Shown here: positions 55,043 through 64,000 of the stretch, piece after piece
Layout: every line of letters begins with the position of its first letter
Numbering within the stretch: position 1 is the stretch's first letter
Origin: Nitrosomonas cryotolerans ATCC 49181
GTDB lineage: Bacteria > Pseudomonadota > Gammaproteobacteria > Burkholderiales > Nitrosomonadaceae
DNA: 64,000 nucleotides
Direction of reading: 5' to 3'
Assembly: GCF_900143275.1 (NCBI RefSeq)
Contig: NZ_FSRO01000001.1
Location: 2,807,607-2,871,606, forward strand
Made by a program: the position numbers and the translations under genes
The notes under the pieces: generated by a model
The model's database searches: none
Told to the model about the DNA's origin: nothing
What the model saw: the letters and a program-made list of their open reading frames with translations, nothing else

Positions 55043-57775
55043 CTAGCGAATTTTACCGTGACATTGTTTATATTTCTTACCAGATCCACAGGGGCATGCC
55101 TGATTGCGGCCAACTTTATCGCCTTCACGCACGAATGGCTGAGGCTTATCTTCTTGGGTTTCCTCATCTACCGATTTTTCATTCAAAGTTTCTTCATAAG
55201 CCGCATGATGATATTGCATATTTGTCGGTGATCGCAATGTTTCAGACACCGCTTCAACTTGCTGTTCATTTTTTATCTGTACTGTCATCAAAATTTTAGT
55301 TACTTCACTTTTGATTTCTTCCAGCATATTTCCAAACAATTCAAAAGCTTCACGCTTGTATTCCTGCTTAGGATTTTGCTGCGCGTAACCACGCAAATGA
55401 ATCCCTTGACGCAAGTGATCTAGTGCTGCCAAATGCTCTCGCCAGTGCGTGTCCACACTTTGTAACATCACGGCCCGCTCATACTGATACATCACATCAA
55501 CACCCACCTGATCAACCTTGCTTTGATAGTGATCACGCGCAAAACTAATAATGCGTTCTTGCAAGCTTTCTTCGTGTAAATCGGGATCTTTCTCTAACCA
55601 TTCCTGTATCGGTAAATGTAATTGATATTCGACCGCCAGCGCCTTCTCTAGACCCGGGATGTCCCATTGTTCTTCTACACTTTGCGGTGGAACATGAAGA
55701 CTGAAAAGAGTGCTCAGTACACTTTCTCGAATTGCGCTAATTGTTTCTGAAATGTTTTGCGGTGCTTCTAGCAACTCATTACGCTGTTGATAAATCACAT
55801 TACGTTGATCATTCGCTACATCATCGTACTCTAGCAGTTGCTTACGGATATCAAAATTTCGTGCCTCTACCTTGCGTTGGGCATTCTCAATCGCCCGTGT
55901 CACCCATGGGTGTTCTATGGCTTCACCTTCTGGCATCTTAAGGCGTGTCATGATATTAGCCACACGATCAGATGCGAATATACGCAAAAGTGGATCTTCA
56001 AGAGAAAGATAGAAACGACTTGATCCAGCATCCCCTTGCCTTCCAGAACGTCCACGTAATTGATTATCAACACGCCGTGATTCGTGCCGCTCTGTACCAA
56101 TAATGTGCAAGCCCCCCTTACTCAATACCTCATCATGGCGTATTTTCCATTGCTTATCCAGCTCAGCAATACATGCAGCCTTCTCTTCCTCACTCAATTT
56201 TTCATCCTGACTAATACGATGAATTTCAGGCTCTGGATTACCACCCAGCACGATATCGGTGCCTCGCCCTGCCATATTAGTGGCAATGGTAACCATCTTA
56301 GGCTGCCCAGCCTGTACAATAATATCGGCTTCACTGGCATGTTGCTTTGCATTAAGAACCTGATGGGGCAGTTTTTCTTTCGTTAATAACCTGGATAATA
56401 ATTCATTATTCTCAATCGAAGTCGTTCCAACCAGAACAGGCTGCCCCCGCTCGTAACATTCCTTAACACCTTCAACAATAGCCTGATTTTTCTCTTTCAT
56501 CGTACGAAATATCTGATCCATGCGATCATCACGAATCATTGGCCGATGAGTTGGAATAATGATCGTCTCCAACCCATAAATTTGCTGGAATTCAGCCGCT
56601 TCAGTATCAGCAGTGCCAGTCATACCACTTAATTTTTGATACATGCGAAAGTAATTCTGGAAAGTAATTGAAGCAAGCGTTTGATTCTCCTTCTGAATAG
56701 CAACACCTTCCTTTGCCTCCACCGCCTGATGCAATCCATCTGACCAACGCCGGCCTGACATAAGCCGCCCAGTAAATTCATCAACAATAACGATTTCATC
56801 ATCCTGCACCACATAATGCTGATCCAGGAAATACAAAGCATGTGCGCGCAAGCCCGCATTAAGATGATGAATCAGATTAATATTAGTTGGATCATAAAGA
56901 CTCGATCCAGGTGCCAGAAGCTTAGCTTCAGCAAGCAATTTCTCTGCATGCTCAAAACCTGATTCACTCAATAAAACCTGATGAGATTTTTCATCCACAC
57001 TAAAGTCGCCAGGGCTATCCTCTGTTTCTTGACGAATCAACTTTGGAATCAATGCATTGATACGAATATATATATCTGTATCACCCTCTGCCTGACCAGA
57101 AATAATCAAGGGAGTACGCGCTTCATCAATCAGAATTGAATCCACCTCATCAACAATGGCATAATTAAGCACGCGCTGCACACGTTCAGACGGATGCGTC
57201 ACCATGTTGTCGCGCAAGTAATCAAAACCATACTCATTGTTGGTACCGTAGGTGATATCGGCAGCATACGCCGCCTGTTTTTCACTATGCGCCATTTGTG
57301 AAAAAATAACGCCGACACTAACACCGAGAAACTGATAAATCTTCCCCATCCAAGCAGCGTCACGTTTGGCCAGATAATCATTCACCGTTATCAGGTGAAC
57401 ACCCTTCCCTGTCAAAGCATTGAGATAGGCAGGCAATGTCGCCATCAGTGTTTTACCTTCGCCCGTACGCATCTCGGCTATGTTACCTTCGTTCAATACC
57501 ATGCCACCTATGAGCTGAACATCGAAATGGCGCATTTCCAGTACGCGCTTACCTGCCTCTCGCACAACTGCAAAAGCTTCTGGCAGTAAGGCATCCAACG
57601 TCTCTCCGTTAGCAATCCGTTGCTTGAATTCATCCGTTTTCGCACGTAAATCAGCATCAGATAGTTTTTCAATACCTGACTCTAATCCATTGATATCGCG
57701 AACGACCTGAAAATATTGCTTAATCATTCGGTCATTACGACTACCAAAGACTTTTTTGAGTAGATTATTTAGCAT
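55043..57775 (-). CDS. secA: Preprotein translocase ATPase SecA
   Basis: 910 residues. [20 protein letters not shown] near residue 102 is Walker [21 protein letters not shown] near 209 Walker B, with [16 protein letters not shown] and [33 protein letters not shown] in the second motor domain. The C-terminus has the zinc-binding [14 protein letters not shown] that contacts SecB. It drives Sec export. A terminator separates it from the upstream M23 gene, so it has its own promoter. Confidence 0.97.
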   Translation of the reverse strand: MLNNLLKKVFGSRNDRMIKQYFQVVRDINGLESGIEKLSDADLRAKTDEFKQRIANGETLDALLPEAFAVVREAGKRVLEMRHFDVQLIGGMVLNEGNIAEMRTGEGKTLMATLPAYLNALTGKGVHLITVNDYLAKRDAAWMGKIYQFLGVSVGVIFSQMAHSEKQAAYAADITYGTNNEYGFDYLRDNMVTHPSERVQRVLNYAIVDEVDSILIDEARTPLIISGQAEGDTDIYIRINALIPKLIRQETEDSPGDFSVDEKSHQVLLSESGFEHAEKLLAEAKLLAPGSSLYDPTNINLIHHLNAGLRAHALYFLDQHYVVQDDEIVIVDEFTGRLMSGRRWSDGLHQAVEAKEGVAIQKENQTLASITFQNYFRMYQKLSGMTGTADTEAAEFQQIYGLETIIIPTHRPMIRDDRMDQIFRTMKEKNQAIVEGVKECYERGQPVLVGTTSIENNELLSRLLTKEKLPHQVLNAKQHASEADIIVQAGQPKMVTIATNMAGRGTDIVLGGNPEPEIHRISQDEKLSEEEKAACIAELDKQWKIRHDEVLSKGGLHIIGTERHESRRVDNQLRGRSGRQGDAGSSRFYLSLEDPLLRIFASDRVANIMTRLKMPEGEAIEHPWVTRAIENAQRKVEARNFDIRKQLLEYDDVANDQRNVIYQQRNELLEAPQNISETISAIRESVLSTLFSLHVPPQSVEEQWDIPGLEKALAVEYQLHLPIQEWLEKDPDLHEESLQERIISFARDHYQSKVDQVGVDVMYQYERAVMLQSVDTHWREHLAALDHLRQGIHLRGYAQQNPKQEYKREAFELFGNMLEEIKSEVTKILMTVQIKNEQQVEAVSETLRSPTNMQYHHAAYEETLNEKSVDEETQEDKPQPFVREGDKVGRNQACPCGSGKKYKQCHGKIR

Positions 57776-57810
57776 AAAGTTTCGAAAATTTTTTGTTGAA
57801 ACAACCAGGA

Positions 57811-57842
57811 AAAAACAAAGGGTGAGATCTTTGACCTCACCC
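57811..57842 (-). terminator. Terminator of the M23 peptidase gene
   Basis: On the minus strand GGGTGAG pairs with CTCACCC (loop of 9) and is followed by TTTGTTTTTT. It lies 23 bp after the M23 stop and 35 bp before the secA start. Confidence 0.85.
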
Positions 57843-57864
57843 CACGATAAATTTTTAATATAGT

Positions 57865-58782
57865 TCAGCCAGACATTTTTAAAAATCTCGATGGATTTTG
57901 CGGTACATCTTTATATCTAATTTCAAAATGTAGGTGCGGGCCAGTAGAACGACCTGTACTGCCAACCTTGGCAATTATCTGTCCCCGCAAGACCACTTGC
58001 CCGAGTTTAACCAAACGCTTGGAGGCGTGGGCATAGCGACTGATCAGTTCATCTCCATGATCAATTTCAATCATATTACCATATTCAGGATGACGATCAG
58101 AATAGACTACCACACCACCCGCGCTAGCTCTGATTGGGGTTCCTGCTTTAACTGCAAAATCAACACCTTTATGAAAAGCACGCTTCCCCGAAAATGGATC
58201 AATTCTATAGCCATAGCCAGAGGAGTACCATTTTGTATCAACGGGCATAATAGAAGGCAGTACACGTTCCGCAAGTCGACCATAACGGAATAAAGAATCT
58301 AATGCACCTAGTCTATCAGCCCGTTCATCCAGCGCGTACGATAATGCTTGGAGTTTCCGATTAAATTCACTAAAAGTTATCTCTTCAGTAGGCAAGACGG
58401 CATGTCCGCCACCTTGCCCAGGCACATGGTTAATCGAAGATTCTTGCGACTGAATACCCGATGACTCCGTTAATCGTTCGCCCAAAGCGTCTAATCGCAA
58501 TAACTGCGCTTGCATTTGTCCGAGCTTAATCGCCATGACATTCAGGTTATTGTGTAGATGCAACTGAATTTTACGATGCCTTTCTTCTTGGGGATTAACT
58601 AACAATGTTCTTAAAAGAGGAGATTTTATCCCATCTGCATAGCGCAATGACAAATAATTCAACCCTAATGACGATAATACGATTATGATAAAGAAAACGC
58701 TGATTATCAATAAAAAATGCGTACCTGTCAGAGTCAAACTCTTTGTTCGCGCCAGTTTATTAGAAATCAGAATAATGTTCAT
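57865..58782 (-). CDS. M23-family metallopeptidase (LytM domain), membrane-anchored
   Basis: 305 residues. One N-terminal membrane helix (about 20-45), a coiled-coil-like stretch (about 68-105), a linker, and a LytM domain from about 185: [13 protein letters not shown] and HLHFEIR carry the zinc-binding H, D and H, with RYAHASK between. It should cut or remodel peptidoglycan at the periplasmic face. The pairing with DUF721 and secA is common in betaproteobacteria. Divergent from the DUF721 gene with 35 bp between starts. Confidence 0.9.
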   Translation of the reverse strand: MNIILISNKLARTKSLTLTGTHFLLIISVFFIIIVLSSLGLNYLSLRYADGIKSPLLRTLLVNPQEERHRKIQLHLHNNLNVMAIKLGQMQAQLLRLDALGERLTESSGIQSQESSINHVPGQGGGHAVLPTEEITFSEFNRKLQALSYALDERADRLGALDSLFRYGRLAERVLPSIMPVDTKWYSSGYGYRIDPFSGKRAFHKGVDFAVKAGTPIRASAGGVVVYSDRHPEYGNMIEIDHGDELISRYAHASKRLVKLGQVVLRGQIIAKVGSTGRSTGPHLHFEIRYKDVPQNPSRFLKMSG

Positions 58783-58817
58783 CTTTTGCCTTTTGCTTTA
58801 GCTAGTTTTATATAATT

Positions 58818-59291
58818 ATGACCACGCGCAAAGTAAACAGTTACCTTAATCTTCTTGGTAGAACACCTAAATATCAGGGTTTATTTACTAAAATCAATGA
58901 ATTAAACAAAATGCAGCAAATTTTTATGGCAGTTGTTCCGCCTTACTTAGCAAAACAATGTACGTTAGGCCGAATCTCCAATGGAACACTAATTGTATAT
59001 ACCGCAAATGGATCAATCGCAACAAAACTGAAGCAAGTTTCACCATCCTTATTATTGAAATTACAGAAAATCAATTGGCAGATTACTGCAATTCAAATCA
59101 CTGTGCAAGCAGATTACTTTACTAAGAACACAGCAAATTTTCCAAGCGATTGCACTCCTAAAAAAAAATTACTCATGAGCCAGGCGGGAATAAAACATCT
59201 CAGCCAATTAGCCGAAAAACTACCTAATTCAGTGCTCCGACATGCTATCGAGTTATTATTAGAAAAACAACGAAAACTCCACGACAAATAA
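58818..59291 (+). CDS. DUF721 (DciA-like) family protein
   Basis: 157 residues. The N-terminal 90 residues form a DUF721 domain: LNKMQQIFMAVVPPYLAKQCTLG, NGTLIVYTANGSIATKLKQVSPSLL. DUF721 includes DciA, the helicase loader found where DnaC is absent, but small single-domain members in this genomic position are not all proven to be DciA. The C-terminal 50 residues are helical and less conserved. Confidence 0.8.
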   Translation: MTTRKVNSYLNLLGRTPKYQGLFTKINELNKMQQIFMAVVPPYLAKQCTLGRISNGTLIVYTANGSIATKLKQVSPSLLLKLQKINWQITAIQITVQADYFTKNTANFPSDCTPKKKLLMSQAGIKHLSQLAEKLPNSVLRHAIELLLEKQRKLHDK

Positions 59292-59645
59292 AGGGCTATC
59301 ACGAAAAGGAACTTATATCTTACAGGCCGGTGCCTTCCAGGCACGCATGAAAAATTAGCTTAATTGAGGACTCCTAACAACTACAAATAGTCACCGATTT
59401 ACTATTTCAATAAAAGAACATAACACTACTCCATTTCAAAGCACCAAGTAATTTATTCTAACCATATTTCATCTTCGCCAGACCGCTCGTATATAATATA
59501 ATTTTTTTATGCTTCCATACGTTATTAATTTTTGCTCACCACAGCCCTGCGTATAAAAGCCAAGAATACTTTTGATGAAAACTAATTCTCCTTTAATTCA
59601 ACTACTTTCGTTTTACCATCTGACCATATCGATAAAAACAATCTT
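59292..59645. other. Intergenic region upstream of the RNase II-like gene
   Basis: 354 bases without a convincing gene or known RNA. It should hold the promoter of the rnb-like gene near its right end. Confidence 0.35.
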
Positions 59646-61502
59646 ATGAATGTTTTTTACGAAGAAGCAGGAGCATTCAAAGTCGGTTCGATACTCATTG
59701 ACAACAACACATCTTTGCAAATAGAAGCTTCGCACGGCAAGCGCTCTAAAATTAAGGCGACATCAGTATTGCTCCGGTTTGACACACCACCCTTATCCGA
59801 ATTCATGAACCATGCTCAGGAAACAGCAGATCGGTTAGATCCCGACTTTCTTTGGGAATGCTGTGAAAGCGACACTGAATTTGCCAGCAATACTCTAGCA
59901 GCAGATTATTTTGGCCACTCGCCCAGCCCAATAGAAGCAGCTGCAATCCTGATCATGCTGCACGATGCACCCATATATTTTTATAAAAAAGGTCGAGGAC
60001 GCTATAAGGCTGCCCCGCCAGAAGCACTTAAGGCAGCTTTGGCTAGTCGGGAGAGAAAACAGCGTCAGGCAGAACAACAAGCGATTTATATAGCACAACT
60101 AAGTGCATTTACTTTACCTGAGGCATTTAGACCACAATTATTAAGCTTACTCTATAGCCCAGATAAAAACTCCATCGAATGGAAGGCACTCGAAGCCACT
60201 TGTGCTACAACAAAACTTACTCCATCGAAATTATTAGAGAAGTGTGGTGCCATTCCATCTACCCATGACTACCATTTAAATCAATTTCTTTGGGAGCATT
60301 TCCCAGAGGGTATAGATTTTGATGAGGTCAATCCAGAAAATAACCGGGACAATCTACAAGACTTACCCATCTCAGATGTTACGGCATTTAGCATAGACGA
60401 TGCTACAACCACAGAAATTGATGATGCCTTTTCAGTTACGCCACTAACATTGGGCAGTTTCCGAATAGGTATCCATATAGCTGCGCCTGCACTTGGCATC
60501 ACGCCTGCATCATCATTGGACAAAATAGCGGCACAACGACTCTCCACCGTTTATTTACCTGGCAACAAAATTACCATGTTACCAGCCACCATAATTGACC
60601 ACTATACCCTAGGTGAAGAACGATTATGCCCAGTGCTTTCCCTCTATCTGAATGTAGCCGATGATTTTACGGTGGTCTCCACTGAGAGTTGCATTGAAAG
60701 AATAAAGATTACAACTAATTTACGTCATGAGGCGCTAGAAGAATATTTTAATGAGACCACATTAAGAAACAACAACTTGAATCACCCATTTAGTAAGGAA
60801 TTACGACTATTATGGGATTTTTCTTGCAAAATGGAGATACTGCGCGGTAAAGCAAGCGATCTTAATAATGAGAAAATTGATTATAACTTCAGTATTAAAA
60901 ATGATCGCGTTACCATTAGTGAACGGCGCCGGGGGTCACCAATAGACAAGTTGGTCTCAGAATTGATGATTTACGTTAACACAGAGTGGGGTAAACAATT
61001 GGCTGACGCCAGCATTGCAGGAATTTATCGCAATCAAGGCGGTGGTAAAGTAAAGATGAGCACCTCTCCCGCGCCACATCAGGGTCTAGGTGTTTCTCAA
61101 TATGCGTGGAGCAGCTCACCACTACGCCGATATGTCGACTTAATCAATCAACGCCAGTTAATTGCATTGCTACGTGCTGAAGCACCTCCCTATACTAAAG
61201 GAAGTGATGCACTCTTGATTCCCATGCGGGATTTTGAACAAGCATATGCTATTTACAGTGATTTTCAGCGAGGAATGGAACGTTATTGGTGTTTACGTTG
61301 GCTGCTACAGGAAAATGTACACACGATTGATGCGCAGGTAATTAAAGAAAACCTGGTGAGATTCGATCATTTACCCTTGGTCGCTCGTGTTCCATCATTA
61401 CCGGAAATATTACCCGGCACCTACGTTAAACTGAAAATATCTCAAATTGATTTACTTGAACGTAGCCTGCATGCACAATTTTTACACAAGCAAGAATCAT
61501 GA
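59646..61502 (+). CDS. RNase II/RNB-family exoribonuclease
   Basis: 618 residues. After an N-terminal region lacking obvious cold-shock motifs, the RNB catalytic domain begins about 245: AFSIDDATTTEIDDAFSV holds the metal-binding aspartates, followed by IGIHIAAPA. RRRGSPIDKLVSELMIYVN near 420 and YAWSSSPLRRYVDLINQRQL near 480 match the end of the RNA channel. It degrades RNA 3' to 5'. Downstream is the tonB-aroE-mtgA group, a conserved betaproteobacterial order. Confidence 0.88.
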   Translation: MNVFYEEAGAFKVGSILIDNNTSLQIEASHGKRSKIKATSVLLRFDTPPLSEFMNHAQETADRLDPDFLWECCESDTEFASNTLAADYFGHSPSPIEAAAILIMLHDAPIYFYKKGRGRYKAAPPEALKAALASRERKQRQAEQQAIYIAQLSAFTLPEAFRPQLLSLLYSPDKNSIEWKALEATCATTKLTPSKLLEKCGAIPSTHDYHLNQFLWEHFPEGIDFDEVNPENNRDNLQDLPISDVTAFSIDDATTTEIDDAFSVTPLTLGSFRIGIHIAAPALGITPASSLDKIAAQRLSTVYLPGNKITMLPATIIDHYTLGEERLCPVLSLYLNVADDFTVVSTESCIERIKITTNLRHEALEEYFNETTLRNNNLNHPFSKELRLLWDFSCKMEILRGKASDLNNEKIDYNFSIKNDRVTISERRRGSPIDKLVSELMIYVNTEWGKQLADASIAGIYRNQGGGKVKMSTSPAPHQGLGVSQYAWSSSPLRRYVDLINQRQLIALLRAEAPPYTKGSDALLIPMRDFEQAYAIYSDFQRGMERYWCLRWLLQENVHTIDAQVIKENLVRFDHLPLVARVPSLPEILPGTYVKLKISQIDLLERSLHAQFLHKQES

Positions 61503-61595
61503 AATCAGGCTATTAACCTTGAAACAAATAACCAGTTGCTATCCTTAATAAATATAATGAGATATTCCAAGATTTAACTTTCAAGGTGTTATCCG

Positions 61596-62509
61596 TTGGC
61601 AACTATCCTCAATATACTAAAGCCTTTATTTTCTTTATTTCATAATCAACAGCGCTTACAGAAGAATCGCTTGCTTGTAGCAATATTTTTCTCGCTGTTG
61701 CTGCATGCAGCTATATTATTTGGCGTCGCTTTTCGATTCCCAGACTCGAGCTTTAATAAAACTGCCACATCTTTAGAAGTCATCCTGGTTAATAACAAGT
61801 CCTCATCAGAACCAACCCAAACTAAAATACTTGCGCAAGAAAATTTAGAGGGCGGTGGAAATACTGATGATAATCGTCGTGCCAAAACACCTTTTCCGGC
61901 ATTACCTAAAAGCAAGCCTCTAATAGATAATGTAACTTCTCAGCAGAAAGTTAAACAACTCGAGCAGAAAGCAAAGCAATTAATAACGGCTACAGAAAGT
62001 ATGCAGCATATTGATCAACCCGATTCACAGACAAACTCATCCGATAAAAATCATGTATCGGATACCAGCAATTTACTCCAACGCAGCCTTGATATTGCTC
62101 GCTTAAAGGCACAAATCTCACAAGATTACGATACCTATCAAAAACGCCCAAAGCGAAAGTTTATCGGTGCACATACCAAAGAGTATCGATTCGCACGTTA
62201 TGTTGAAGATTGGCGTATTAAGGTAGAACGCATAGGCAACCTCAATTACCCTGAGGAAGCCAGAAAAGGCAAGCTTTATGGCAGCTTACAGCTTACCGTT
62301 GGCATTCGATCCGATGGCAGCCTGGAATCAATTGTATCAATCGCTCATCAGGAGAACAAATTCTAGATGAGGCTGCTATACGTATCGTGAGGCTTGCAGG
62401 CCAAAACGGATTTGCATCTTTTCCACCCGATATCAGCCATGATACAGATATTCTGCACATTACACGTACCTGGGTATTTACCCGCTCTGATCAATTACTC
62501 AGCCAATAA
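61596..62509 (+). pseudogene. TonB-family protein, frameshifted near the C-terminus
   Basis: The 256-residue frame (to 62366) has an N-terminal membrane helix (about 25-45), a long polar periplasmic stretch and the start of a TonB C-terminal domain (NLNYPEEARKGKLYGSLQLTVGI). After IV it runs to an early stop. One base added near 62330 restores SSGEQILDEAAIRIVRLAG and HITRTWVFTRSDQ, ending at 62509 as in related genes. The missing base is in a short A run, so it could be a real mutation or a sequencing error. The protein would transmit energy from the inner to the outer membrane. Confidence 0.8.
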
Positions 62510-62621
62510 TAGTCGGCTACCGTTGATTGAATGTATAAGTAAATCCGTTTACTATCAGGTCTCAGAAGATTCACGGGATTTTACAGCATTGCATCATAAA
62601 AGAACTTCGGTTTCATTTATG

Positions 62622-62709
62622 GAGACTTTTGCAAAAGCTCTCGCTACAAATTTTAACCTATTGATTGTAAATAGTTAATTTTCATCTATTGAGGTTTTAC
62701 AAAGGTTTC
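62622..62709. mobile_element. MITE-like element, family B, copy 4
   Basis: 88 bp opening GAGACTTTTGCAAAAGC and ending GGTTTTACAAAGGTTTC, with an interior matching ATTGATTGTAAATAGTTAAT. It separates the tonB-like gene from aroE, genes that usually lie close together. Confidence 0.75.
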
Positions 62710-62795
62710 AACCAGCCGATTTAATAAATTCTAATCACATACTCACTAAGCTTTAGCTTATTTGGTTCTTGTTTAACACATAAAATCCTAGGCCC

Positions 62796-63613
62796 ATGAT
62801 CGATTCATATGCTGTTATCGGCAATCCAGTTTCTCATAGCAAATCACCGTTCATTCATACCCAGTTGCCCACCAGACCGGTCAAGAGATGCATTATCAAA
62901 CAATTCTTGCACCATTAGATGGCTTTGAGATAGCCGTCAAACACTTCTATCAACAAAACGGAAAAGGTTTAAACATCACCGTCCCCTTTAAACTAGAAGC
63001 ATACAAGTTACCGACCCGCTTAACTGAACGAGCCAGCTTAGCTCGGGCAGTTAATACGCTTAAATTCGATAATAATGAAATTCTGGGTGACAATACCGAT
63101 GGCATTGGATTGGTACGTGATATTGCAGTCAACCTAGGCATGCCCATTACAAATAAACGAATATTATTAATGGGTGCAGGGGGGGCTGCGCGTGGCACGA
63201 TTTTACCATTGCTGGAACAAAAACCAGCCATACTCGTTATCGCCAACCGTACGAAACATAAAGCAAACAGGTTACATCAACAATTCATTACCTATGGAAA
63301 TATAGCATCTGGCGACTATCCGGATTTTTCAGATCAGGGTTTTGACATTATTATTAATTCGACTTCTGCCAGCTTACATGACAAATTACCGCCATTATCT
63401 CCCAATAACTTCACAGAGGAATCATTAGCCTATGACATGATGTATAGCAACGAACCTACCCCTTTCTTAAGGTTTGCTAAAGAGCAAGGCGTTCGATATC
63501 TGGCAGATGGGATTGGCATGCTGGTTGAACAAGCAGCTGAATCGTTTTTTTTATGGCGCGGGGTCAGGCCAGAAACAAACAGCATAATAGAAATACTCAA
63601 GCTAAAAACATAA
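62796..63613 (+). pseudogene. aroE: Shikimate dehydrogenase AroE, frameshifted near the N-terminus
   Basis: Translation from the ATG at 62796 gives MIDSYAVIGNPVSHSKSPFIHTQ, the standard AroE start, but the frame then breaks. One added base near 62865 (TTT for TT) restores FAHQTGQEMHYQTILAPLDGFE and the rest, which runs to 63613 with NITVPFK (catalytic lysine), GDNTDGIGLV (aspartate) and GAGGAARG (NADPH loop). The intact 3' frame alone starts at ATG 62888. Since AroE is needed for aromatic amino acids, a sequencing error or a second gene elsewhere should be considered. Confidence 0.88.
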
Positions 63614-63777
63614 ACCGAAGAATCATATTTTCCCATATGCCGTACCCATCTGCCCCCTGTCAACATGACATACTAATGCCATTTCTAGTTTGAGATAAGC
63701 AATAACTTCACCTGCTATGATCTGGGTTATTCGCCGCCACCAACAAGCTCATTTCTGTGAAATTTGATATCACATAA

Positions 63778-63877
63778 GGGAACTGTCTCGTAATATGGAA
63801 TTTATCCATCTTTTACTATACAACAAATTAATTATTAACAATTAAAATTTTGGAAAATTCTATTACGAGACAACCCC
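63778..63877. mobile_element. MITE-like element, family C, copy 2
   Basis: 100 bp with ends GGGAACTGTCTCGTAATA and TATTACGAGACAACCCC, same interior as copy 1 at 11051. ATAA flanks both sides (63774-63777 and 63878-63881), a probable target duplication. Confidence 0.83.
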
Positions 63878-64000
63878 ATAAAACATACGGAAGAAAAACT
63901 CTCAAGCGCTGGATCTGGCGGTTTATTTTATACTTATTTATTCCATATTCCTGTACCAGCTATGGATTCTTAGTCATGTTGTCTACTGGAATGTCTATAA
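63878..64000 (+). pseudogene. mtgA: 5' part of an MtgA-like gene, apparently broken
   Basis: One frame reads KTLKRWIWRFILYLFI and the next, from about 63950, LYQLWILSHVVYWNVY. Joined they resemble the N-terminal membrane helix and following segment of monofunctional transglycosylase MtgA, which normally follows aroE in betaproteobacteria. A one-base shift near 63945 and the lack of a start codon outside the family C element suggest decay. It runs off the window, so this is tentative. Confidence 0.5.

Noticed and set aside
1..64000. CRISPR arrays or rRNA operons
   Set aside because: I found no regularly spaced repeats and no rRNA sequence in the window; the only RNA gene I can support is tRNA-Thr.

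Overview
The window looks like a chromosomal segment of an ammonia-oxidising betaproteobacterium close to Nitrosomonas. The best evidence is an intact nitrosocyanin gene (21538-21963), a red copper protein known essentially from ammonia oxidisers. Consistent with this are a Na+-NQR operon, a bc1 complex, an alternative haem-copper oxidase, and gene pairs typical of betaproteobacteria (sspA-sspB next to petABC; secA next to an M23 peptidase and a DUF721 gene; rnb-tonB-aroE-mtgA).

Layout. 1-659 is the start of a NERD-domain protein cut by the window edge. 985-10825 is a tellurite/stress (Ter) island: terA faces a long minus-strand run of terB, a HAD phosphatase, terE, terD, a PRTase-TRSP protein, a second HAD phosphatase, a StiP/PRTase-like protein with a PELOTA-like tail, a CitE-like lyase and terZ, with a TerC-related DUF475 membrane protein upstream. 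These genes form the predicted Ter biosynthetic module, proposed to make a nucleoside-like metabolite. 13413-21275 holds a CBS-domain gene and nqrABCDEF followed by an ApbE-NqrM fusion; NqrC carries a duplicated FMN-attachment-like motif. Nitrosocyanin follows. 22268-28195 is housekeeping (ald, an SDR, an ankyrin protein, tatD, queD, a radical SAM protein, an alpha/beta hydrolase). 28293-28855 is a broken yceI. 29102-30112 is an LpxK homologue that has lost its P-loop. 32228-35383 is putA.

36645-37439 holds a host-attachment-family gene and a ribosome hibernation factor. 38015-45060 is an alternative caa3-type oxidase of the CoxMNOP kind with a triheme cytochrome c, CtaG and SCO. 45224-47173 is a GAF-GGDEF-EAL protein. 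48815-52593 holds tRNA-Thr, sspB, sspA and petCBA. 55043-64000 holds secA, an M23 peptidase, a DUF721 protein, an RNase II-like enzyme, and tonB-like, aroE and mtgA genes that each appear frameshifted.

Mobile DNA is prominent. Three almost identical IS200/IS605 elements with divergent tnpA/tnpB lie at 11515, 30426 and 52814, and a decayed relative at 36043. Three families of short non-coding inverted-repeat elements (MITE-like; called A, B and C here) occur 2, 4 and 2 times. They sit in or beside decaying genes: an HNH nuclease, a porin fragment, and the tonB-aroE-mtgA block. A further inverted-repeat insert lies in yceI.

Functionally, the respiratory genes make a coherent set: Na+-NQR and its maturation factors at the NADH-quinone end, bc1 in the middle, and a cytochrome-c-fused oxidase at the O2 end. 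The Ter island is a separate stress module.
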